NCBI GenBank assembly: GCA_903911925.1
Contig: CAIWFH010000042.1
Coordinates: 1 to 64,000 of the forward strand
From: an uncultured Acidobacteriaceae bacterium
GTDB lineage: Bacteria > Acidobacteriota > Terriglobia > Terriglobales > Acidobacteriaceae
Direction of reading: 5' to 3'
DNA: 64,000 nt
The notes beneath the pieces are model-generated. The model was not told the origin of the DNA, ran no database searches, and saw only the letters and a list, made by a program, of their open reading frames with translations. Below are positions 44,441 to 53,450 of the stretch, in pieces (positions within the stretch are counted from its first letter, which is position 1; every line of letters begins with the position of its first letter). Made by a program: the position numbers and the translations under genes.

Positions 44441-45613
44441 TCAGACCAGAAACATGCAGTCCCCGTAGCTAAAGAAGCGGTATTCATGCTGGACGGCGTG
44501 GGCGTAGGCGGCCAGGACCTTTTCGCGGCCAGCAAAGGCACTGACGAGCATCAGGAGGCTCGATTGGGGCAGGTGAAAGTTGGTGAGCAGGGCGTTGACC
44601 AGGCGGAATTGGAAGCCGGGGGAGATGAAGATTTCTGTCTCGCCGGAGTGGGGCTGAAGGGGGCTGCCGGCGGCTTGAAGCGCGCAATGCTCGAGGGTAC
44701 GGACGACCGTAGTTCCGGCGGCGACGATGCGGCGGGCACTGCGTGTTGCGGCATTGATGGCCTCCGCTGTTTGCGGAGAGAGCGTATAGCGCTCGCGGTG
44801 GAGGCGGACGTCTTCAAGCCGATCTACACGGAGCGGGGCAAAGGTGCCCAGGCCTACGTGGAGCGTGACGCGGGCGATTTCAATGCCGCGGGCGTTGAGG
44901 GCTTCGAGGATCTGCGGTGTGAAGTGGAGGCCGGCGGTGGGGGCGGCAACTGAACCTCGTTCAACGGAATAGACGGTCTGGTAGCGCTCGCGGTCGGCGG
45001 CTGCATCGTCGCGATGGATGTAGGGCGGCAGAGGCATGTGGCCGATGCGGTCGAGGACGGCGTAAAAGTCGGGGACCGGGTCAAAGCGGAGGAGGCGGTC
45101 CCCGAACTGGCCGCGTTCCAGGACTTCGGCTTCGAGTTCGATGGTGTCGTCTGGTGAGGGAAATTCAAGACGCTCGCCAATGGCTACTTTTCTGCCCGGG
45201 CGGACTAGGGCGCGCCAGAGGTTTTCAGAGGCAGGAGGCCGGGCGATTTCAGTGGCTTCCCAGGTCTCAAAATCGAGACCTGGGGCACCCAACGTTTGTG
45301 GGAGAACCGGCTCGGTGAGCATGACTTCGATGCGTCCGGTCGGCTTCTCCCGCTCGCGGCGCAGGGTGCGGCGGGCATAGAGGCGGGCAGGAATGACGCG
45401 GCTGTCGTTAAGGACCAGCAGGTCGCCTGCGCGGAGCAGTGACGGAAACTCCGCGAAGGTGGTGTCACGCAAAGCTCCGGTGGCGCGGTCCATGGCCAGC
45501 ATGCGGCTCAGGCCGCGCTCGGCGGGCGGCTCCTGCGCGATCAGTTCCGCGGGCAGGTCGAAGTCGAAATCGGCGACACGAAGATCGCTTGCCGGATGAC
45601 CTTCTCCGCTCAC
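44441..45613 (-). CDS. queA: tRNA preQ1(34) S-adenosylmethionine ribosyltransferase-isomerase with a repeat-encoded loop
   Basis: Transfers and isomerises the ribosyl group of SAM on preQ1-tRNA in queuosine synthesis, 390 aa. [47 protein letters not shown] and [16 protein letters not shown] are diagnostic. GTG 45613 overlaps the previous stop as GTGA. Residues ~100-122, between [10 protein letters not shown] and [11 protein letters not shown], are extra compared with the family and are largely encoded by a palindromic element (45254-45291). Confidence 0.93.
   Translation of the reverse strand: MSGEGHPASDLRVADFDFDLPAELIAQEPPAERGLSRMLAMDRATGALRDTTFAEFPSLLRAGDLLVLNDSRVIPARLYARRTLRREREKPTGRIEVMLTEPVLPQTLGAPGLDFETWEATEIARPPASENLWRALVRPGRKVAIGERLEFPSPDDTIELEAEVLERGQFGDRLLRFDPVPDFYAVLDRIGHMPLPPYIHRDDAAADRERYQTVYSVERGSVAAPTAGLHFTPQILEALNARGIEIARVTLHVGLGTFAPLRVDRLEDVRLHRERYTLSPQTAEAINAATRSARRIVAAGTTVVRTLEHCALQAAGSPLQPHSGETEIFISPGFQFRLVNALLTNFHLPQSSLLMLVSAFAGREKVLAAYAHAVQHEYRFFSYGDCMFLV
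45254..45291 (+). repeat. Palindromic element inside queA (copy E)
   Basis: GGCTT, arm CCCAGGTCTC (45259-45268), spacer AAAATC, arm GAGACCTGGG (45275-45284), GCACCCA. Perfect 10-bp arms. queA reads it as [12 protein letters not shown], the same phase as in lhr. Confidence 0.93.
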
Positions 45614-46305
45614 GATGCGGCCTTTCCAAAGTGGGCCAAGGCACTGAGACGGGCGCGCTCCAATGCGGCGTTGAGTTCTTCGCGCTTGGGTTCGAATTGG
45701 TCTGGGGAGAGATCGGCTGGGACTTGAACCCATTGCGCCCAACTGACGCAAATGCGCGTAAACGGCTTGGGCACCAGGAACCGATCCCACGAGGGCAGGG
45801 TCCAGGTGCGCTCCGGCAACAAGTAAAACGAGCCGATGGGAGCGCCGGTCATCTGCGCCAGCTTGATGGGACCCATCTTGGTTTGATAGATGGGGCCTCG
45901 GGGGCCATCGGCGGTAAAGATTGCGGTGCGGCCGGTCTCAAGAATGTTGGCCAGGCCCAGCAGCCCCTCGCGCGCGCCGCGGGAACTGGAACCGCGCACT
46001 GCGTCGAAGCCCCACATGCGCAGGGTGCGGGTAATCAGTTCGCCATCGAAGCTCCTGCTGATAAGAATGACGGCCTTGGAGTAGCGAAAGTAGACCGTGC
46101 AGGGGAAGACGCACTGGTGCCAGAAGCAGAAGATTTTGTTCGGCGACTTTTCGCCGTAAACGATGGGGACCACGCCCTCTTCAGCGATGACCTCAAAACG
46201 CCAGGTGCGGCTGACGATCCACAACATCACGGTGACCGCGCGGGGAACCACGGCCAGGATGAGTCGCTGGAAGAAGGTGAATCTGAGTGTGGGTTCGGCG
46301 GTCAC
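45610..46305 (-). CDS. DUF374 / LpxL-like lysophospholipid acyltransferase
   Basis: A 231-aa membrane-associated acyltransferase-like protein. [10 protein letters not shown] stands at the HX4D-like position, [10 protein letters not shown] and [13 protein letters not shown] are characteristic of the DUF374 group related to lipid A acyltransferases. The frame is open to 46392, but the first ~29 codons are made of tandem repeat (NPPANSANPANSA), so GTG 46305 is preferred. Coupled to queA by GTGA. Confidence 0.82.
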   Translation of the reverse strand: MTAEPTLRFTFFQRLILAVVPRAVTVMLWIVSRTWRFEVIAEEGVVPIVYGEKSPNKIFCFWHQCVFPCTVYFRYSKAVILISRSFDGELITRTLRMWGFDAVRGSSSRGAREGLLGLANILETGRTAIFTADGPRGPIYQTKMGPIKLAQMTGAPIGSFYLLPERTWTLPSWDRFLVPKPFTRICVSWAQWVQVPADLSPDQFEPKREELNAALERARLSALAHFGKAAS

Positions 46306-46317
46306 TGTCTTGATTCT

Positions 46318-46455
46318 AGCGGAGCTAGCGGAGTTCGCGGGGTTAGCGGAGTTGGCAGGAGGGTTAATCGAGATTCGTGGTACCCCGCCCATGAATCATA
46401 AAGCCGATTCAAGGATGGGGCACCCGCCGTGTCTAGCTCCGCTAACCCAGCTCTC
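46318..46455. repeat. Nested inverted repeat: GCGGAGTTAG-type array around a family hairpin
   Basis: Left: TAGCGGAGCTAGCGGAG and GGTTAGCGGAG (46318-46353). Centre: GGTACCCCGCCCAT-GAATC (46378-46396) pairing with GATTC-AAGG-ATGGGGCACCC. Right: CTAGCTCCGCTAACCCAGCT (46433-46452), which is complementary to the left array. It lies between the ABC permease stop and the acyltransferase start. Confidence 0.65.
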
Positions 46456-47703
46456 TCAGCTGTAGCGAATCCAGCGAATCAGTTCCGGCAGCGTGGCGCG
46501 CTTGCCGTACATGAGAATGCCGACGCGGTAGAGGCGCGACGAGAACCAGAGCGTGGCCCATATGGCGAGGAGCATGCACAGGATCGAGGCCGCGAATTGC
46601 CAGAAGGGCGGCATCTGCGAGCCCATGCGCAACATCATGATGATGGGCGCGGTGAACGGGAACAGCGACGCTGCGATGGAGAGCGCGGAGTTGGGATTGT
46701 TGACGATGAAAACGATGAGGCCAAAGCTGAGCCACACCGGCACGGCAGCCAGCGGCGTGTACATCTGCAGTTCCTGCTCGGTTTCGCAGGTAGCGGCGAG
46801 ACCGGCGAACATCGATGCATTGAGCAGATAGCCGAGAACGAAATACGTGGGAAAGACCAGCGCCTCGACCCATGAAAAGTGGATGGAGAGAGTGCCCGAG
46901 AGAATGGGCCCGGCAAGCGCGGATCCGGCGAGAATGCCTGCGGCAATGGCCCAGATAAGAATCTGGGTCAGCCCCACGGCGCCAGCGCCAATGAGCTTGC
47001 CGGCCAGCATGTCGCTGGGCTTGGCGATGGCCAGCATCACCTCAAAAATGCGCGAGGTCTTCTCCTGGATGATGGAGCGAGCCACGTTTAGACCGTAGAT
47101 CATGGTGCTCATGGTGAGCAGGATGGCCATCAGGTAGCCCTTGTAGAACGAGCCCATGGCGTTGCTTTTCACTTCCCTGCCCTCTTTATCGACCTGGAGG
47201 GTTTCGACGTCGATGTCTTTGAGCAGGGCGTCAATTTCTCCGGCTTTGACGCCGGTGGCGGTGAGGCGCTCGCGCACTACTGCGTGGTTAAGCGCCGATT
47301 CGAGTCTGGAGTCGGTGATGAAGTCGCCTGAAGATTGCGACTCGTAAACAGCGGTGGGCGCCTGGCCGGGGGTGGTTTCAATCCACAGGAATCCGTCGAT
47401 GGCCTTGGTGCTTACCTGGTGAACCAGGTCGGGGCGGTCCGCAGCCTTTGCGGGGGCCAGCACGTCCACGGTCGATCCCGCGGTTTTGCCATCGAGCAGG
47501 CGAGCGCGAACCGCATTGGCGAGCGCGGCATCGGAGGAGGCGACCACCAGGTGCTTTCCGCCCGCAGAGCCGCGGCCGGCCATGTACATGATGCCGATGA
47601 TGACGCCGAACAGCAGCGGCACAGCGATGGTGGAGAGGCGGAAGGCGCGGCCGCGTATCTGCTCGAGGTATTCGCGCCGGGCAATGAGGGTTATGTTATT
47701 CAT
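46456..47703 (-). CDS. ABC-2 type exporter permease (NatB-like)
   Basis: A 415-aa permease: one N-terminal membrane helix, a ~140-residue extracytoplasmic domain, then about five helices. LNVARSIIQEKTSRIFEVMLA and KPSDMLAGKLIGAGAVGLTQ are typical of the NatB/YhaP group. ATG 47703 lies within the last codons of the ATPase gene (8-nt overlap). The exported substrate (NatAB: sodium) is unproven here. Confidence 0.88.
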   Translation of the reverse strand: MNNITLIARREYLEQIRGRAFRLSTIAVPLLFGVIIGIMYMAGRGSAGGKHLVVASSDAALANAVRARLLDGKTAGSTVDVLAPAKAADRPDLVHQVSTKAIDGFLWIETTPGQAPTAVYESQSSGDFITDSRLESALNHAVVRERLTATGVKAGEIDALLKDIDVETLQVDKEGREVKSNAMGSFYKGYLMAILLTMSTMIYGLNVARSIIQEKTSRIFEVMLAIAKPSDMLAGKLIGAGAVGLTQILIWAIAAGILAGSALAGPILSGTLSIHFSWVEALVFPTYFVLGYLLNASMFAGLAATCETEQELQMYTPLAAVPVWLSFGLIVFIVNNPNSALSIAASLFPFTAPIIMMLRMGSQMPPFWQFAASILCMLLAIWATLWFSSRLYRVGILMYGKRATLPELIRWIRYS

Positions 47704-48598
47704 CGGATTTGCCTCCCACGGTCTGGATGAAGATCTCTTCAAGCGAAGGCTCGACCAACTCATAGCGGTAGATGGTGGCCATTGCTGCGGCCTGGTGCAG
47801 CAGTTTCTGCGCATCGCCGTGGGGCTTTAGCTTGATCTCAGCGTGGCCTGAGAAATTATTGGCTTCGGCAATTTCGTCGCTCTTCAAAAAATCCGCGCAT
47901 CCTTCAAATTCGACAATCACCCGGTTGCGCTCGTAAGTGGCCTTGATCTCGCGCATCTTTCCGGCCAGCACTGCCTTGCCGTTGTTGATGAGGCAAATGG
48001 TGTCGCAGAGCTTTTCAACCTGGTCCATGCGGTGGGTTGAAAACAGGATGGCTTTGCCTTGCTTCTTGAGGTCCAGAAGAGTTCGTTCGACGAGGACTGC
48101 ATTGACGGGATCAAGGCCGGAGAAAGGCTCGTCCATGACGATGAGGCCGGGATCGTGAAGCAGCGAAGCGATGAACTGAATTTTCTGCTGCATGCCCTTG
48201 GAAAGCTCTTCGGTTTTCTTCTGCAGCGTCTCGGCAATCTCCATGCGCTTGGCCCAGTCAATGGCGCGGCGGCGCGACTCTTCCGGCGTGAGGCCGTGGA
48301 GCTGGCCAAAGAAGACAAGCTGGTCCTGAACTTTCATCTTCTTGTAGAGGCCGCGCTCTTCGGGCAGGTAACCGACTTGCTCAAGGCTCTTGCGGGTGAA
48401 CGGCTTTCCAAAGAGGCTGATGCTGCCCGAGTCGGGAATGGTGATGCCCATCATCATGCGAATGGAACTGGTTTTGCCTGCGCCATTGGGGCCAAGCAGG
48501 CCGAACATCTGGCCCGCTTCAATGGAAAGACTCAGGTTGCTGACGGCAACCTTGTTCTCGTAGGCCTTGGTAACTCCCGCGAGTTCGACAACTGGCAT
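47696..48598 (-). CDS. ABC exporter ATPase (NatA-like)
   Basis: A 300-aa nucleotide-binding subunit: Walker A GPNGAGKT, signature LSKGMQQKIQ, Walker B LIVMDEPFSGLDP, H-loop STHRMD, and the C-terminal EPSLEEIFI tail of the NatA/DrrA group. GGGAGA precedes ATG 48598. Overlaps the permease gene; the two form the complete half-transporter pair. Confidence 0.92.
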   Translation of the reverse strand: MPVVELAGVTKAYENKVAVSNLSLSIEAGQMFGLLGPNGAGKTSSIRMMMGITIPDSGSISLFGKPFTRKSLEQVGYLPEERGLYKKMKVQDQLVFFGQLHGLTPEESRRRAIDWAKRMEIAETLQKKTEELSKGMQQKIQFIASLLHDPGLIVMDEPFSGLDPVNAVLVERTLLDLKKQGKAILFSTHRMDQVEKLCDTICLINNGKAVLAGKMREIKATYERNRVIVEFEGCADFLKSDEIAEANNFSGHAEIKLKPHGDAQKLLHQAAAMATIYRYELVEPSLEEIFIQTVGGKSDE

Positions 48599-48734
48599 GG
48601 AATCTCCCGCCGCTCAAATTTGCGATTCTGGTCAACTTAAACCGAAGGGGCCGGTCTTAAGGAAAAGTGTAGCAAAAACAACCCCCGCGGCCATTTGATA
48701 TGTGTCATTTGCCGCTTCTGTGGCTAAAGGAAAA

Positions 48735-48761
48735 CCCCCTCCGCATGCTTTGCGGAGGGGG
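48735..48761 (-). terminator. Rho-independent terminator of the Gfo/Idh oxidoreductase gene
   Basis: CCCCCTCCGCA (48735-48745), loop TGCTT, TGCGGAGGGGG (48751-48761): perfect 11-bp GC-rich stem. On the minus strand it is followed by TTTTCCTTT. It is 31 nt beyond the stop at 48792. Confidence 0.88.
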
Positions 48762-48791
48762 CTCCCTGGTTAATGTGCGAGGTTCAGGTAC

Positions 48792-50144
48792 CTAGACGAC
48801 CTTCATGTTTTCCGGGTCCCAGTTGATGACGGCGCTCTTCTCAATGCTCATGTTGCTGAGCAGGGCGGCGCCGGCGGCGCGGAAACCGAAGACGGCGTCT
48901 TCCGTCACTGGCTTGCGGCTGCGGACCGATGCAAAGAAGTTCTTGAAGTGGTCGTAAGTGTCGCTGTAGCCCTCCGGAGCCACGTACTTCTCAAAGCCCA
49001 CCGGCGGCGCCTGGTCGGGATGCTTGGCCGGATACTTCTTGTCGTGGGCCTCGGTGAGCCGCTTCTGCATGTCGAAGGTGTACGAGCCCATGGCCAGGCC
49101 GGGGTCGGTCTCGCGGGGCACGCGGTTTACGCTGACGAAGTTTCCGCCGATCTCCATGGTGCCTTCAGAGCCGGTGAAGACCAGGCCTTCGCTCTCTTCG
49201 CCGCCATCCACAAAGTTGACGCGGAGTGCCAGGTTGAAGCCCTCGTTGTAGTCAAACAGGCCCAGCATTACGTCGGGAGCGTCGCGGCCGTCTTTCCAGA
49301 ACCGCAAGCCGCCGGTGGCCATGCCGCGCACGGGACCATGCGAACCGGTGATGAAGTGGGTGCCGCTGAAGAGATGCACGAACAGGTCGCCGGCCACTCC
49401 CGATCCGTAGGCCTTCCACTTGCGCCACTGGAAGAAGTGCTCGGGGTTCCATGCAATCTTGGGGGCCGTGCCCAGAAAGCGCTCCCAGTCACAGGTTTCC
49501 GTCGAGGCGTCCATGGGAATGGTGTAGCTCCATGCGCCCATGGTGGAGTTGCGGTCCCAGCGGGCCTGGACCATGTTGAGTTGGCCGATGGCGCCCGAGG
49601 CAAGTAGTTCCTTGGCTTTGCCATAGATCAGCGAGCTGACGCGCTGGCTTCCCACTTGCAGGATGCGGCCTGTGGACTTCGAAGCCTCGATCATCGTCGG
49701 GCCATCGCTGTAGAGGTGAATCATGGGCTTTTCGCAATAGACGTCTTTGCCGGCCTTCATGGCGTCAACGGCCACCTTCATGTGCCAGTGATCGGGCGTG
49801 CCGATGATGACCGCGTCGATGTCTTTGCGGGCCAGAATCTGGGTGTAGTCGCGCGTCGTAAAAAGGTCGTTGCCCCAGAGTTCTTTGCTGTGATCGAGGC
49901 GGCCGTTGTAGCAGTCGGCCACGGCCACCAGCTTGACGCCGGGAACCTGGACGGCTTCGGCGGTAATTCCCTGGCCCCGCCAGCCCGCGCCAATCAGCGC
50001 GACCTGGATTTTGTCGTTTGCCGAAATCCGTTTGGCCGGCTCGGCCTGTCCCGCGGCCAGCGCGAAGAGCCTGGGTCCCAACATGGTCCCGGCCGTTGCC
50101 GCGCTTGCTGCCCTCAAAAATCCCCTGCGATTCAATTGGTTCAC
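48792..50144 (-). CDS. Tat-exported Gfo/Idh/MocA family oxidoreductase
   Basis: A 450-aa NAD(P)-dependent oxidoreductase, probably acting on a sugar derivative. Twin-arginine signal NRRGFLRAASAA; Rossmann motif LIGAGWRGQG; catalytic EKP in VYCEKPM; C-terminal alpha/beta substrate domain. GTG 50144 follows GGAGGGG. The Tat signal means it is folded with its cofactor before export. Followed by a clear terminator. Confidence 0.9.
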   Translation of the reverse strand: MNQLNRRGFLRAASAATAGTMLGPRLFALAAGQAEPAKRISANDKIQVALIGAGWRGQGITAEAVQVPGVKLVAVADCYNGRLDHSKELWGNDLFTTRDYTQILARKDIDAVIIGTPDHWHMKVAVDAMKAGKDVYCEKPMIHLYSDGPTMIEASKSTGRILQVGSQRVSSLIYGKAKELLASGAIGQLNMVQARWDRNSTMGAWSYTIPMDASTETCDWERFLGTAPKIAWNPEHFFQWRKWKAYGSGVAGDLFVHLFSGTHFITGSHGPVRGMATGGLRFWKDGRDAPDVMLGLFDYNEGFNLALRVNFVDGGEESEGLVFTGSEGTMEIGGNFVSVNRVPRETDPGLAMGSYTFDMQKRLTEAHDKKYPAKHPDQAPPVGFEKYVAPEGYSDTYDHFKNFFASVRSRKPVTEDAVFGFRAAGAALLSNMSIEKSAVINWDPENMKVV

Positions 50145-50242
50145 TTTTAGCCCCTCCGGCGTGGTGTGTTTTCCGACGCATACAACGATACACGGCGGGG
50201 GCGGCAGGCTGCCGGGGCGAATGGTGGGGCGGGAACCACGCG

Positions 50243-50977
50243 CTAGCAGCGGATCGTCTTCTTCTTCTGCCCCACCCGCCCCATGGCTTCAATCTTCTCA
50301 ATGTATTCGGCAGCCAGCGGGACTTTGCACGCGGTTTCGCCCATGTCCACTTTGACCGCCCCAATCTGCCGCGCGGCGGTTTTGGCCTGCTTCAGCAGCG
50401 GCTTCACATATCCGCCCACCGAGATGACAAAGGTATTCATGGTGTAGCGTACGCGGTTCGGCGCGGTGTGTGCTTGCTTCACTGCAGTGTCGAGCAGGCT
50501 CTGGATTTCGACGAGATCCAGTTCCTCGTCCGGCCGCAGCGTCACCAGTCCGGCGTAGGTTGCCCAGCCGGCCGCGGCGATGTGCTCCTTTTTCGCCTTC
50601 ATCCATTTGAGCGCCAGGGCGCGGGCGTGGGCGCTATCCACCGCGACCCAGGGAACGGTGTACTCGGCGATCATCTGCAGCCCCTCCGCGCTCTCGGCCC
50701 ACCGGTTCAGCTGGTCGCGGGTCAGCTTGGCTCCGTCCGCCACCATGCCGGCCAGGTACATGGCTTCCATCATGCCGGTGGAGTAAAGTTCACAGGCCAG
50801 GGCCTGCTGGCCCTTGATTGTTTTGGCGATGGTCTTGAGGTCCGCGGTGCTCACCCCCAGCACCCGCTCCGGGTCCATCCCATGCCGGGAATAGATCTTG
50901 CGGGTCTGCTCTTTGCCTTTGCTTTTGAGAGAGGCCATGATCTCGGTTGCGGTGGGGACGGCGGTTGCAGTGGGCAT
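50243..50977 (-). CDS. AlkD-like DNA alkylation repair protein
   Basis: A 244-aa HEAT-repeat protein of the AlkC/AlkD glycosylase superfamily, which removes bulky or cationic N3/N7-alkyl purines without base flipping. PWVAVD keeps the WxxxD spacing of the AlkD active site (Trp109/Asp113 of the Bacillus enzyme). AGGAG 6 nt before ATG 50977. Monocistronic. Confidence 0.83.
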   Translation of the reverse strand: MPTATAVPTATEIMASLKSKGKEQTRKIYSRHGMDPERVLGVSTADLKTIAKTIKGQQALACELYSTGMMEAMYLAGMVADGAKLTRDQLNRWAESAEGLQMIAEYTVPWVAVDSAHARALALKWMKAKKEHIAAAGWATYAGLVTLRPDEELDLVEIQSLLDTAVKQAHTAPNRVRYTMNTFVISVGGYVKPLLKQAKTAARQIGAVKVDMGETACKVPLAAEYIEKIEAMGRVGQKKKTIRC

Positions 50978-51141
50978 AGGGTGCTCCTATTGGGAATCAA
51001 TTAGCGGCTGGGCGGTCGCAGGCATAGCCACCCAAGAAAGTATAAGAGCAACATCCGTTCAGGCTTTGCCGATTCGCAAAATGATTGAGCCGGCGAAGAC
51101 GTGACGCACGTCCAGCAGCCAAATGCTTTAGCATCCTGAGT

Positions 51142-53445
51142 GTGCCCGCCCTCGACACTCCGGTAATGTACGTCCGCGGTGTCGGTCCGCGAGTGGCTGA
51201 CATGCTTCTCGCCAAAGGCATCCAGACCGCCGAAGACCTGCTTTACCACCTTCCCTTCCGCTACGAGGACCGGCAGAACCCGCGCTCGCTCGACGAACTG
51301 GTGCCTGGGGAGACGGCCAGCGTCATCGCCGAGGTGCGCGGCTCGGCGCTGCTGCGCACTCGGCGCATGCCGATCTTCGAGCTGACCGTTGGCCAGGGGA
51401 ACCGGGCGCTCAAATGCATCTGGTTTAACGGGACCTATCTGCAGGGCAAATTTCTGGCCGGACAAACGGTGGCCGTCTACGGCAAGGTCGAGCCCTCGCG
51501 GACTACCAGCAATTTGAAGATGATTCAGCCGCAGTTTGAGGTGCTGCCTGACGCCAGCGACGATGCCGAGACGCGGCTGCTTGAAGTGGGCCGAATCACG
51601 CCGGTTTACGAGTCACTGGGCGGGGCGCGGCTGGCTTCGCGGTGGCAACGGAAGACGATTTTCAATCTTCTTGAGGCCCTGCGCGGCACAGTTCCTGAGT
51701 GCCTGCCCCGCGACCTGCTGGCGCGCCTTTGCCTGCCTGACCGCGAGACGGCGCTGCGCGAAGTCCACTTTCCGCCTGAAGGCACGCCCTTCGCGCAGTT
51801 GCAAAGCTGGGCCGCGCCCTCGCACCGGCGGCTGATCTTCGAGGAGCTGTTCTTTCTGGAACTGGGCCTGGAATTGAAACGCCGGCGCATGCGCGAGCGG
51901 CCGGGCATCGCCTTCTCGCTCGGCGACAAGGAGCGCGAGGCCATTCGCGAGGTCCTACCGTTTCATCCCACCCGCGCGCAAAAGCGGGCGCTGGGCGAGA
52001 TTGTGGGCGACATGCGAGCCGCGAGCCCGATGCGGCGCCTGTTGCAGGGGGACGTGGGTTCCGGCAAGACGATTGTCGCCCTGCAGGCCATGCTGGTGGC
52101 CATGGAAAACGGCTACCAGGCGGCACTGATGGCGCCTACCGAGATTCTGGCCACGCAGCATTTTCTGGCCGCCCGCAAGCTGCTGGAGAAGTCGTCGCGG
52201 AACCCACGCATCGTGCTGCTGACCGGATCGCTGGACGAAGACCGCAAGAGGCGCACCCGCAGCCTGATCAACCGGGGCGAGGCGCAATTGGTGATTGGCA
52301 CGCATGCGCTGATCGAGGAAAAGGTCGAGTTCGATCGCCTGGGTCTCGTTGTCGTGGACGAGCAGCACCGCTTTGGCGTTCTGCAGCGCTTCAAGCTAAT
52401 GAAAAAGCCCAACCAGGCAGAGCCGGACGTGCTTGTAATGACCGCAACCCCCATCCCGCGCACGTTGGCCCTGACCCTCTACGGCGACCTTGAAGTGAGC
52501 GTACTGGACGAACTGCCGCCGGGCCGCACGCCCATCGTCACCCGCCGCGTGGAGGGCGAGAAGGCCCCGGAGGTGTGGGAATTTATTCGAAAGCAGGCGG
52601 CGCAGGGCAGGCAGGCTTACATTGTCTATCCGGTGATTGAAGGGACCAAGGACGACCAGCCGGAGCTGGACTTTTCTCGAGACGACGCGGGCGGGGGAAT
52701 CAACGTTGAACCCGGCCTTCAATCCCAGGTCTCAAAATCGAGACCTGGGCCACCCAAATCTGTCCGCAAAGGCAAAACAGCGGAGCTCTTTCCGAAGGCC
52801 GCTCAAGAGGCCAGTCCAGGCGCAAAATCCGGGTTAAAGTCTGCCGTGGAAATGTACGAAGAGCTGCGCACCGGACCGCTGAGCAGCTTGCGCGTAGGCC
52901 TGCTGCATGGCCGCCTCGACGCCGATGAAAAAGAGATCATCATGCGGCGCTTCCAGCGCGGCGAGATTGACGTGCTGGTGGCAACCACGGTGATTGAAGT
53001 GGGCGTGGACGTGCCCAACGCCACGGTGATGGTTGTGGAGCACGCCGAGCGTTTCGGCCTGGCGCAGTTACACCAATTAAGAGGTCGCGTAGGCCGCGGC
53101 GCGGCCAAGAGCTATTGCGTCCTGATTACCGGGCCGAAGGTGTCAGAACAGGGCGAGGAGCGGCTGAACGCCATGGTTCGCACCCAGGACGGGTTTGAGC
53201 TGGCAGAACTGGACCTTACATTGCGCGGCCCCGGCGAATTCTTCGGCACCCGGCAGGCAGGATTGCCCGATTTCAGAGTGGCCAACCTGGTGCGCGATAG
53301 AAAGCTGCTGGAACTGGCCAAGCAGGAGGCGGCGCAGTTTGCCACCGCTCCCGACGCCGCGGTGACTGAGGCCGAGCGGGCGCGGGTGTGGGCGCAACTG
53401 AAAGATTCCTGGCAGCGGCGGTATGGGCTGGTTGAGGCGGGGTAG
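51142..53445 (+). CDS. recG: ATP-dependent DNA helicase RecG with a repeat-encoded insertion
   Basis: Branch-migration helicase that remodels stalled forks, 767 aa. N-terminal wedge domain (YVRGVGPRVADML, LLYHLPFRYEDR), GDVGSGKT (Walker A), VVDEQHRFGV (DEQH), TATPIPRTL, VGRGAAKSYC with the C-terminal TRG-like region. GTG 51142 is chosen. Residues ~508-566, between VYPVIEGTK and SAVEMYEEL, are longer than usual and contain a palindromic element plus Gly/Pro/Lys-rich sequence. The stop is 5 nt from the convergent small gene. Confidence 0.94.
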   Translation: MPALDTPVMYVRGVGPRVADMLLAKGIQTAEDLLYHLPFRYEDRQNPRSLDELVPGETASVIAEVRGSALLRTRRMPIFELTVGQGNRALKCIWFNGTYLQGKFLAGQTVAVYGKVEPSRTTSNLKMIQPQFEVLPDASDDAETRLLEVGRITPVYESLGGARLASRWQRKTIFNLLEALRGTVPECLPRDLLARLCLPDRETALREVHFPPEGTPFAQLQSWAAPSHRRLIFEELFFLELGLELKRRRMRERPGIAFSLGDKEREAIREVLPFHPTRAQKRALGEIVGDMRAASPMRRLLQGDVGSGKTIVALQAMLVAMENGYQAALMAPTEILATQHFLAARKLLEKSSRNPRIVLLTGSLDEDRKRRTRSLINRGEAQLVIGTHALIEEKVEFDRLGLVVVDEQHRFGVLQRFKLMKKPNQAEPDVLVMTATPIPRTLALTLYGDLEVSVLDELPPGRTPIVTRRVEGEKAPEVWEFIRKQAAQGRQAYIVYPVIEGTKDDQPELDFSRDDAGGGINVEPGLQSQVSKSRPGPPKSVRKGKTAELFPKAAQEASPGAKSGLKSAVEMYEELRTGPLSSLRVGLLHGRLDADEKEIIMRRFQRGEIDVLVATTVIEVGVDVPNATVMVVEHAERFGLAQLHQLRGRVGRGAAKSYCVLITGPKVSEQGEERLNAMVRTQDGFELAELDLTLRGPGEFFGTRQAGLPDFRVANLVRDRKLLELAKQEAAQFATAPDAAVTEAERARVWAQLKDSWQRRYGLVEAG
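52719..52756 (+). repeat. Palindromic element inside recG (copy F)
   Basis: TCAAT, arm CCCAGGTCTC (52724-52733), spacer AAAATC, arm GAGACCTGGG (52740-52749), CCACCCA. Perfect arms. Here the gene is on the + strand, so recG reads the element in the opposite sense from lhr and queA, as [12 protein letters not shown], again without a stop. Confidence 0.93.
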
Positions 53446-53450
53446 AGGCT

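Noticed and set aside
46305..46392. Longer N-terminus for the DUF374 acyltransferase
   Set aside because: The added residues are translated tandem repeat and hairpin, and the ATG lies in the hairpin arm; no SD.
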